Assembly: GCF_036226925.1 (NCBI RefSeq)
Contig: NZ_CP109031.1
Coordinates: 620,001 to 684,000 of the forward strand
Direction of reading: 5' to 3'
Origin: Streptomyces sp. NBC_00659
Lineage (GTDB): Bacteria; Actinomycetota; Actinomycetes; Streptomycetales; Streptomycetaceae
Length of the DNA stretch: 64,000 nt
Positions 8,501 to 15,365 of the stretch are shown here, one piece after another (the first letter of the stretch is position 1; every line of letters begins with the position of its first letter). The position numbers and the translations under genes were made by a program. The notes beneath the pieces were generated by a model that was given only the letters and a program-made list of their open reading frames with translations, was not told where the DNA came from and ran no database searches.

Positions 8501-10453
8501 CGGGCGGCCCTGCTCCCCGGCTCCGCCGTGACGGAGGAGGGACCGGCGGCGCTGCTTCACCTCGACGGCCGACGGGTGCCCGTCGGCCAGCCGAGCCTGG
8601 AGACGCTGCTCGACCGGGTACCCGCGCTGGCCTTCCGGGCAGCCGCCCGCACCACCCCCGAGGACCATCGAGCGGCCCTGCACGCGCTGCTCGCCGAGTT
8701 CGACACCCTGGGTCTGGGGCCGGCCCCCGAGCCCTCGCACTGGCGCAAGGTGGAGTTGCACCTGGGAGCGGGCGTGCTGCGCACCCCGTCGGGCGAATGG
8801 CGTGAGGGTGCGTGGAACGGGGTGCTGCCCCTGGGCGACGGTTCGTTCATCGCCGTGGTGGGACGCCTCTCGCAGGATGAGGACGGCTGCGTCTTCGCCG
8901 GCTTCTTCCATGATCCGGCCGGGCGCTTCGAGACCCCGGAGCCCTACACGCTGCGGGCATCGGCCCCGCTGGGCGAGGACGGGCACGCGGCCCGGCTCGG
9001 CGCGTTCCTCGCGGAGCTGTCCGCGCGCGGACCCGCGCCCTGGTTCCCGGACGCCGCCGAGGAGTTCGCGCGGCTGACGGGCGTCACCGAGACCATGGCC
9101 AAGCTGATCGTGGCCGGTCTGCCCCAGGTCGACGTCCACGAACGGTCGTTCCTGACCGCCCAGGCATGCGCGGCCATCGGCGTGAAGGCCGCCGCGGCAG
9201 CCGTCGCCAAGGAGGAACTGCAGCAGGTGGATCCGGCGATCCGTGCCGCGGTCGTGGCCGCGCTGCTGCCCGGCGAACCCGCCCGCCTGTGGACGGAGGG
9301 ACCGGACTGGACCGCCGCGGCCGAGGTCTGGAACAGCAGGTTGGGCCGACGGGCCGCCGTACCCGAGGAGTTGCTCAGCGACGCGGTGCGCGCCTTCAAG
9401 CACGGGCAGTGGAACGTCCGCCAGGCACTGCCCGCACTGCTCGACCCGGCCGGTGAGCCCCGGCTCACCCGTGACCTCGAGTGGGCGGTCGACGGTGACC
9501 GGGTCCAGTGCGTCGACCGGAGCGCGGCCGGATTCGGCGGACCGGTACTGCTCGGCTTCGTCGGACTCGCGGCCTGGCTCGCCCACCGGCTACCGGCGGG
9601 CGATCCGATCCGCGCCGCGCTGCCCGCGGCGCTCGCCGCCGTACGCGACCGGCTGTCCCACCCCGGGCTGATGCTCGACCTCGGGCAGTACGTCAGCATC
9701 ACCGCCTTCCGGAAGACGGCGGGCGCACCGACCGAGGTCGGCAAGGGCTTCGAGCGGTACGGCGCCGTCGTCCTCGCCACGCACGACGACCAGCCCTCCC
9801 CCGCCCTGCGGGTCTCCCTGCTCGACGAGGCGGGCCAGGACCCGTACCTGCCCGCGCTGCGCGTCGACGGCCAGCGCCCCTACCAGGTGGAGGTGGCCCT
9901 GCGTCTGGCCCGCTCCGCCCGCTTCGAGGCCCTGCTCGCCGATCCGGGTGACCCGCGGGCGGGCGAGCGGGGCAAGGACGGCACCTGGTGGCCGCAGGAC
10001 CCCAGCCGCTCCGTGCCGGATCTGGTGACCGAGGCCGCCAAGGAGTACGGCCTCGGGGAGGACGCCGCGGCGCTCTATCTGATGCTGCTCGCCATGCCCG
10101 ACCCGACGGACCGGATGACGGCCCGGTGGACGGGGTGGAAGCCGGCCCGTCTCAAGGCGGCCCGTGCCGAACTGGCCGCCACCGACCTGGTGGTGGAGGC
10201 CAGCCGCACCCGGGCCGGGCGTTCGCTGTTCCTGCCCGGCGGCTGGGTGGTGCCGAGGGCTCCGCGCGTTCCGCTGGAGCAGTGGAAGCGGCCCCTGTAC
10301 GACGACCTGCTGTGGCAGGAGGAGGCTCTGCTCGCCGTGATCGTGCCGACCGAACCGGTCGCGGAGCTGTACCGAAGGGTCTGGCAGCAGGTCCAGGAGG
10401 GCGGCGGGCCCCGCTTCGAGAAGTTCGAGGCGCGACCGGGCCGCCGCCGCTGA
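5549..10453 (+). CDS. Giant (1634-aa) cytoplasmic protein of the DUF4132/MoxR cassette, function unknown
   Basis: 1634 aa, started at the ATG inside the ATGA overlap; an in-frame start further upstream would run through the previous gene. The protein is rich in Ala, Leu, Arg and Asp. The first ~560 residues are largely helical repeats. A central part around 570-860 is richer in Trp, Tyr, Gly and beta-like strands (for example YWVWSADGG, HDWHEYDP). A helical C-terminus ends in a basic RPGRRR tail. There is no signal peptide, membrane span, Walker motif or recognisable catalytic motif. Position and size match the large partner encoded next to MoxR in actinobacterial versions of the E. coli yeh set, so a scaffold or substrate-recognition role is possible. 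This is not established. Confidence 0.7.
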   Translation: MSGGTQVSYGELLAAGAVLPPDTENAGEQGVPLTTRAYRHPGLDDRVVVRLVAGELGEAEDLAAGFLGLERDTEPVVVGFGPRQSLGFPEWVLVHHPQDGHHALRVVPDIERAARQVKSRPKAALDAFVELGERLAASVPHFLPTFYEQAGRVFLAEENATYAAQLFTRARKAEAEHGLPVQEERLDAVFLEFALAGALPVKVLSAYARELAARVPAEDALRRFTRLCLRRTAGGLPPSVQMANDLRKLARGAGRDANLTEQDYVSELLTLPATLRAAAGWWKGHRTALVALAAREPHVRGALLDLMPAALDSDMPAMWLELLEASGATAGLWDASLPGDQRPQDGAAGWLERFLTYRQRARSWRDPSRMADLYPLAERMADRLRTELTASGAALRVIEDVDLIDLLLSLDVPVAAPRKGDALLLTQWALGEGCRELVSLAADSRFHPAFRRGADRFANDDQSLRAIALLAASPGGGPLLADWVRTVVRRFTAVGLPQLPEALARLKWLPAEALALAEDEVRAAAGTDLAPVLARTLRAGLFDELGWPAWEDAVASLVPKADVEDVVVADAWPHLIVAGAAQARVIGAEGTLLTHDLRIPSNGTWGDPGFHHVDGQLLVYWNDRNDGLRGYWHTRPDRPQPLEGARNTRGTRMDWYQGNGPITLPLPGGGRTTGGGVLHAGDTTLPEERQLLCDGLSYWVWSADGGAHDWHEYDPATGEHGRASRPAFLADALRDAPEGSTFGGGRLSPSPTTGATPASAPVDGLVGLRVVKLPDGSVRAQDLAGHTVTLPADVGRPSTLVVFPGAEEARAVVRDSWRLSIVDADGVVTSVAKTDRAPGTFGEGSLLLPPVQYWECLTARDPEGSASLRHIDRDTAAALLSAAGQEDKEVLPEAIRSLLPVTHGALVAGIAGVVRHAGGQQAVLDAVAARLTRALDGGPQEEGPAGPPDSVLLDATNGLSGSTRSWWNRDNESDTVFRALREMKRAALLPGSAVTEEGPAALLHLDGRRVPVGQPSLETLLDRVPALAFRAAARTTPEDHRAALHALLAEFDTLGLGPAPEPSHWRKVELHLGAGVLRTPSGEWREGAWNGVLPLGDGSFIAVVGRLSQDEDGCVFAGFFHDPAGRFETPEPYTLRASAPLGEDGHAARLGAFLAELSARGPAPWFPDAAEEFARLTGVTETMAKLIVAGLPQVDVHERSFLTAQACAAIGVKAAAAAVAKEELQQVDPAIRAAVVAALLPGEPARLWTEGPDWTAAAEVWNSRLGRRAAVPEELLSDAVRAFKHGQWNVRQALPALLDPAGEPRLTRDLEWAVDGDRVQCVDRSAAGFGGPVLLGFVGLAAWLAHRLPAGDPIRAALPAALAAVRDRLSHPGLMLDLGQYVSITAFRKTAGAPTEVGKGFERYGAVVLATHDDQPSPALRVSLLDEAGQDPYLPALRVDGQRPYQVEVALRLARSARFEALLADPGDPRAGERGKDGTWWPQDPSRSVPDLVTEAAKEYGLGEDAAALYLMLLAMPDPTDRMTARWTGWKPARLKAARAELAATDLVVEASRTRAGRSLFLPGGWVVPRAPRVPLEQWKRPLYDDLLWQEEALLAVIVPTEPVAELYRRVWQQVQEGGGPRFEKFEARPGRRR

Positions 10454-10462
10454 CCCACCGCA

Positions 10463-10489
10463 GGGGCCCGGGCGACCGCTCCGGGCCCC
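10463..10489 (+). terminator. GC-rich hairpin inside the cassette, upstream of the moxR-like gene
   Basis: A perfect 9-bp stem GGGGCCCGG / CCGGGCCCC with a 9-nt loop sits 10 bp after the giant gene's stop. No U-tract follows, as is common in high-GC actinomycetes. It may partly terminate transcription or protect the 3' end of the upstream mRNA, separating the first two genes from the last three. The 113-bp gap is the only real gap in the cassette. Confidence 0.55.
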
Positions 10490-10566
10490 GACACCTTCCG
10501 CCCCTCACCGCACACGTATTCACCAAACCACTCACCACCGACGTACCTACCGAGCAAGGAACACGC

Positions 10567-11727
10567 ATGACCCCGACCGACACGGCGACGGCCCTTCCGG
10601 CGCGGCAGACGCTGCCCGCCGAGGAGCGCCACGCCACCGAACTCGCCTTCCTCGCCGCCCACGACACGGGCCCCCGCCCGCCGGGCTGGCGGCTGACTCC
10701 GCGGGCCGTCATCACCTTCGTGTGCGGCAGCGGCGGCGAGCCCCTCGAACTCCCCGGGCGCCACGACACGCTGCCCGGCCGACTGGTGATCGCCCCCAAG
10801 TTCGTCGGTGAACGCGCCCTGGTGGAGAGGTGTGTCGTCACCCTCGCCGGAGAACGCGGTCTCCTGCTGGTCGGTGAGCCGGGCACGGCCAAGTCCATGC
10901 TCTCCGAGCTGCTGTCCGCGGCCATCTGCGGCACCAGCGCGCTGACCGTCCAGGGCACCGCGGGCACCACCGAGGACGCCTTGCGCTACGGGTGGAACTA
11001 CGCCCTGCTGCTCGCCCAGGGGCCGACACCGACGGCGCTGGTCGACTCCCCGGTGCTGGCCGCCATGCGCGCCGGGCGGGTGGCCCGCGTCGAGGAGATC
11101 ACCCGCTGTCTTCCCGAGGTCCAGGACGCCCTGGTGTCGATCCTGTCCGACCGGCGTATGAGCGTGCCCGAACTGGCCGGCACCGAGGACGCCCAGGTCG
11201 CGGCCACCCCCGGGTTCACCGTCATCGCCACCGCCAACCTCCGCGACCGCGGTGTCTCGGAGATGTCCGCCGCGCTCAAGCGCCGCTTCAACTTCGAGAC
11301 CGTGCACCCGATCGCCGACGTCGAGGCCGAGACCGCGCTCGTACGGCGGCAGGCGGTCGCGGCCGTCGAGCGGGCGGGTGCCGCCTTCGGCGTCGACGAC
11401 GCGGTCCTTGACGTGCTGGTCACGGTCTTCCGTGACCTCCGGGCCGGGCGGTCCGCGGAGGGCTGGGACGTGGAGCGGCCCGGCACGGTCATGTCGACGG
11501 CCGAGGCGGTGCAGGTGGCGGTCTCCCTCGGAGTGGCCGCCGCCTACCTTCCCGGGGCCGACACCCTCGATCTGGTCCCCGGTCACCTGCTGGGCGTCGT
11601 CCGCAAGGACGACCCCGCCGACCACGCGCGGCTGCTCGGCTACTGGGACGGTCCGGTGCGCCGCCGCGCCGAGGACGGTTCCGCGGTGTGGCGCCGGCTC
11701 TGGGACCTGCGGGAGAACCTCCGGTGA
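10567..11727 (+). CDS. MoxR-family AAA+ ATPase (YehL-like)
   Basis: 386 aa. ATG at 10567 is preceded by CAAGGA. The AAA+ core is complete: Walker A GEPGTAKS near residues 103-110, Walker B-like RVARVEEI near 172-179, sensor-1 IATANLRD near 219, and an arginine-finger-type ALKRRF near 237. MoxR ATPases form hexamers and remodel or activate partners, typically through a VWA-domain adaptor, and the next gene encodes one. The N-terminal ~60 residues precede the core and may bind partners. The stop overlaps the next start (GTGA 11724-11727), implying coupled synthesis with the VWA protein. Equivalent to E. coli YehL by motif and context. Confidence 0.88.
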   Translation: MTPTDTATALPARQTLPAEERHATELAFLAAHDTGPRPPGWRLTPRAVITFVCGSGGEPLELPGRHDTLPGRLVIAPKFVGERALVERCVVTLAGERGLLLVGEPGTAKSMLSELLSAAICGTSALTVQGTAGTTEDALRYGWNYALLLAQGPTPTALVDSPVLAAMRAGRVARVEEITRCLPEVQDALVSILSDRRMSVPELAGTEDAQVAATPGFTVIATANLRDRGVSEMSAALKRRFNFETVHPIADVEAETALVRRQAVAAVERAGAAFGVDDAVLDVLVTVFRDLRAGRSAEGWDVERPGTVMSTAEAVQVAVSLGVAAAYLPGADTLDLVPGHLLGVVRKDDPADHARLLGYWDGPVRRRAEDGSAVWRRLWDLRENLR

Positions 11728-14700
11728 CGTACACCCAGGATCCACGGGCGGCCCTCGCCGCCCTCGCCGGCTCCGTGGCGCCGTACCTGCTCGGCGTACG
11801 GCACCACAGCCCGGCGCTCGCCGCCGCGGTGCCCGCCCTGCTCGACGCGTGCGGGGCGGAGGTCGTGTGCGTGGAGCTGCCCGCCGACTTCCAGCCATGG
11901 CTGCCCCATCTGGGCGCGCCGGGCGTGGTCGCGCCGGTCGCGCTCGCCGGGGCGGGTGAGAACGGTCGGCTCGGCTTCTATCCGTTCGCCGACTTCTCCC
12001 CCGAGCTGGCCGCGGTCCGCTGGGCGCGGGACCGCGGGGCGGACGTCGTGTGCTGCGACCTGCCGATGTCCGATCCCCTGTGGACCGCGGAGGGTCCCCT
12101 CCCGTCGGGTGACACGCGGACCGCGGTCGCCGAGGAGGCGCCCGTCGGTGTGTCCGTCTCCTTCGGGAACGCTCTCGCCGCGTCCGGGACCGGCCGTGAC
12201 GGTGACGATCTGTGGGACCGCTGTGTAGAGGTACTCGCCCCGGGATCCACCCCCGAGGCGATCCGCCGCGCCGCGCTCGGTGTCGGCTGGGCCCTGCGCA
12301 GCGACGCCGAGGCCTCGGGCGGGGCACCGGCGCTGGACCTCGCCCGTGAGGCCCACATGCGCGAGACGATCGCCCGCGCCGCCCATGACGGGCGCCGGGT
12401 CGCGGCCGTCGTCGGCGCGTTCCACGCCCCGGCGCTGACGGCGATCGCCGCCGCGCCCGGCACGGCTCCGGGTGTCGCCGACGAGGGGGCGGCGCCGCTG
12501 GACCGCAGTGCCGGCACGAAGGATCCGGAGGTCGTCACCTCCCTCGTCCCCTACGCCTTCGATCTGCTGGACTCCCGCTCCGGCTACCCGGCCGGCATCC
12601 GGGACCCGCGCTGGCAGCAGGCGGTGTTCCGGGCCGGCGGCGACCCCGAGCGGGTGCGCGACGCGGCCGCCCGAGCGGTCACCGACGTGTGCCGGGAACT
12701 GCGAGCGGCCGGGCACCCCGCCGGAACGGGCGAGGCCGCCGAGACCCTGCGGATGGCGGGCGACCTCGCGCGCGTGCGCGGACTCACGGCACCCGGGCGG
12801 GGCGAGGTCGTCGAGGCGCTGACGAGCGTGATGGGCCAGGGCGAACCGCTCGGGCGCGGCCGGGCCCTCGCGCGGGCGCTCGAAGTGGTCCTGGTCGGCA
12901 CCGAGCGGGGCCGGATCGCACCGGGCACACCCCGTTCCGGGCTCGGCCCCTCCGTGGAGGCGGAGGTCGCCGCGCTGCGGCTGCCCGGCCCCGACGACCC
13001 CGCGACGCGCGAGGTACGGCTCGATCCGCTCCGCTCCGCCCTCGACGGCCGCCGCGAAGTCCTGCTCCAGCGCCTCGCCGTGTGCGGCGCGGGCTACGGC
13101 GAGACCGTGGCGGTGGCCGGTACGGGCGACGCGGCCGCGCTGACGACCCGCTGGCGGGTGTCATGGGCACCGGCCGTCCCCGTACGGCTCGACCTGGCCG
13201 GGATGCGGGGCGTGACCCCGGCCCTGGCCGCCGAGGGCACCCTGCGGGAGACCTTCCGCCGGGAGTCCGCGGACGGCGGGCCCACCTGCGCCCACGTCCT
13301 CGCGGCACTCGGCGCCGCCGCCCGCTGCGATCTGCCCTCGCTGGTGTCGGAGCGGCTCGCCGACGCCGCCGCACTGTTCCCCGCGACGGCCACCCTGCCC
13401 GAACTCCTGGCCGCACTCGATCTGTTGGAGGCTCTGTGCCGCGGCCATCTGCCCGGCACCGGCCCGGACACCCGGCAGGCCGCCGCCGAGCTGGCCACCG
13501 ATCTGCTGGAGTCGGCGGTCCGCACCCTGCCCGGACTGGCGGGCAGCGACCGGCCGGAGGACACGGCCGCGCTGATCGAACTGGCCTCGCGGGCCGGTGA
13601 ACACCGCCTCGGACTGCGGATGGACGACGCCCTCGGCACCCTCGCCCGCACCGGCTCACCACTTGTCCAGGGCGCCGCGCTGGCCGCCCGGGTGCTGCTC
13701 GACCTCGACGACGCCACCGTCCTCGGCGCACGTACAGCGGGCTGGATCGACACGGCCACCGGCCCTGAGGCGCGGCATGCTCTCGGCCGCCGCCTCGGCG
13801 GACTGCTCGGCGGCGCGGCCGCGCTCCTCCAGTCGGCACCGACGGCACTCGACCCGCTTCTCGACCGCGTCGACACCCTCACCGACCCGAACTTCCTCGA
13901 CCGGCTGCCCGCCCTGCGCGCGGGCTTCGACACGCTCACCCCCGCAGGCCGCGACCGACTCCTGCACACGATCACCGAGCGGCTCGGTGACCGACTCGAC
14001 CTGTCGCTCACCGCCTCGCCGCGACTCCTCGCGCTGTGGACGGCTGCGGACGCCGCGGGGCGCGCGGCCCTGCACGCGCTGGACCTGCCCGCGGGGACGG
14101 ACGCCGCTCAAGCGGGGGACCCCGGGATCCGCGCGGTCCCCGGCCGTCCCAAGACGGCCGAGCACCCCGCGTCCGTACCCTCCGCACCGACGCACTCGGC
14201 GGCCACAGCCGCCACCACAGCACCGTCCGCCCCGCTCCGGATCACCCCCACCGACCGCTGGCGGCTTCTGCTCGGCCGGGAGACCGACAAGCTCCCGCGG
14301 CACGCCCGCCGCTACGCGCACGCGCTCGACGAGCTGTACGGCACCGGCCGCGGTGAAGGCTCCGCCGACCTCGGCCGGGAGGGCGCTTCCCCGGGCCGGG
14401 GCGGTGGCCGCGAGGCGTCCTTCCCCACGACCCGCGACTGGGCCGAGGAACTGGAGGCGCTGTTCGGAGCACAGGTCCGGGAGGAGGTGCTGGCCCGCGC
14501 CGCCGACCAGGGCCGCAGCGACGTACTGGCCGAACTCGACCCCGCCGCGGTCCGCCCGTCGGTCGATCTGCTGACCTCGGTGCTGTCCCTGGCGGGCGGG
14601 ATGCCCGAGAAGCAACTGGCCGGCCTGCGCCCCCTCGTACGACGTCTGGTCGATGAACTGGCCAAGGAACTCGCGACCCGGATGCGCCCGGCCCTCACCG

Positions 14701-15365
14701 GGCTCGCGACGCCCCGCCCCACCAGGCGGCCCGGCGGACGGCTCGACCTGCCGCGCACCCTGCGGGCCAACCTCGCCCACGCACGCCGCACGGCCGACGG
14801 ACGAACCGTGGTGGTGCCGGAGCGGCCGGTGTTCAGCACCCGCTCGCGCAAGGAGGCCGACTGGCGCCTGATCCTCGTGGTCGACGTGTCCGGGTCGATG
14901 GAGGCCTCCGTCATCTGGTCGGCCCTGACGGCGGCCGTCCTGGGCGGCGTCCCCACCCTGTCCACCCACTTCCTCGCGTTCTCGACGGACGTGATCGACC
15001 TGACGGACCGGGTCGACGACCCGCTCTCGCTGCTGCTGGAGGTACGGGTCGGCGGCGGCACCCACATCGCGGCCGGGCTCAGCCATGCCCGTTCTCTGGT
15101 CACGGTGCCCAGCCGGACGCTCGTGGTCGTGGTGAGCGACTTCGAGGAGGGCTACCCGCTGGGCGGCCTCCTCGGTGAGGTACGGGCCCTGGCGAGTTCC
15201 GGGGTGCATCTGATGGGATGCGCCGCCCTGGACGACACCGGCAACCCGCGCTACTCGGTGCCCGTCGCGCAGCAACTCGTCGCGGCCGGCATGCCCGTCG
15301 CCGCGCTCAGTCCCCTCGCCCTCGCCCGCTGGGTGGGCGACCGTCTCCGCGGAGATACCCGATGA
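11724..15365 (+). CDS. DUF5682-VWA fusion protein (YehM+YehP-like MoxR partner)
   Basis: 1213 aa, GTG start in the GTGA overlap. Residues 1-~780 correspond to DUF5682: GVRHHSPA near 24-31, ELPADFQPW near 50, and VVGAFHAPAL near 230, a pattern reminiscent of ChaN/TraB-like folds (inference). A Thr/Ala/Pro-rich linker follows (about 795-835), then a basic helical segment. The C-terminus (about 1045-1213) is a VWA domain with an intact MIDAS: DVSGSM near 1052, the Thr of GGGTH and the Asp of VVSDFEE. VWA domains bridge MoxR ATPases to substrates through a bound metal. In E. coli the two parts are separate genes (yehM, yehP). The stop overlaps the next start (ATGA 15362-15365). Confidence 0.85.
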   Translation: MTYTQDPRAALAALAGSVAPYLLGVRHHSPALAAAVPALLDACGAEVVCVELPADFQPWLPHLGAPGVVAPVALAGAGENGRLGFYPFADFSPELAAVRWARDRGADVVCCDLPMSDPLWTAEGPLPSGDTRTAVAEEAPVGVSVSFGNALAASGTGRDGDDLWDRCVEVLAPGSTPEAIRRAALGVGWALRSDAEASGGAPALDLAREAHMRETIARAAHDGRRVAAVVGAFHAPALTAIAAAPGTAPGVADEGAAPLDRSAGTKDPEVVTSLVPYAFDLLDSRSGYPAGIRDPRWQQAVFRAGGDPERVRDAAARAVTDVCRELRAAGHPAGTGEAAETLRMAGDLARVRGLTAPGRGEVVEALTSVMGQGEPLGRGRALARALEVVLVGTERGRIAPGTPRSGLGPSVEAEVAALRLPGPDDPATREVRLDPLRSALDGRREVLLQRLAVCGAGYGETVAVAGTGDAAALTTRWRVSWAPAVPVRLDLAGMRGVTPALAAEGTLRETFRRESADGGPTCAHVLAALGAAARCDLPSLVSERLADAAALFPATATLPELLAALDLLEALCRGHLPGTGPDTRQAAAELATDLLESAVRTLPGLAGSDRPEDTAALIELASRAGEHRLGLRMDDALGTLARTGSPLVQGAALAARVLLDLDDATVLGARTAGWIDTATGPEARHALGRRLGGLLGGAAALLQSAPTALDPLLDRVDTLTDPNFLDRLPALRAGFDTLTPAGRDRLLHTITERLGDRLDLSLTASPRLLALWTAADAAGRAALHALDLPAGTDAAQAGDPGIRAVPGRPKTAEHPASVPSAPTHSAATAATTAPSAPLRITPTDRWRLLLGRETDKLPRHARRYAHALDELYGTGRGEGSADLGREGASPGRGGGREASFPTTRDWAEELEALFGAQVREEVLARAADQGRSDVLAELDPAAVRPSVDLLTSVLSLAGGMPEKQLAGLRPLVRRLVDELAKELATRMRPALTGLATPRPTRRPGGRLDLPRTLRANLAHARRTADGRTVVVPERPVFSTRSRKEADWRLILVVDVSGSMEASVIWSALTAAVLGGVPTLSTHFLAFSTDVIDLTDRVDDPLSLLLEVRVGGGTHIAAGLSHARSLVTVPSRTLVVVVSDFEEGYPLGGLLGEVRALASSGVHLMGCAALDDTGNPRYSVPVAQQLVAAGMPVAALSPLALARWVGDRLRGDTR

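Noticed and set aside
6935..9586. 883-aa open frame on the minus strand inside the giant gene
   Set aside because: It is antisense to a well-supported gene, is rich in Gly, Arg, Val and Gln with no domain, and results from the high-GC codon bias.
10075..12327. 750-aa minus-strand frame across the moxR-like gene
   Set aside because: Arg/Pro/Gly-rich shadow of the MoxR and DUF5682-VWA genes; no family features.
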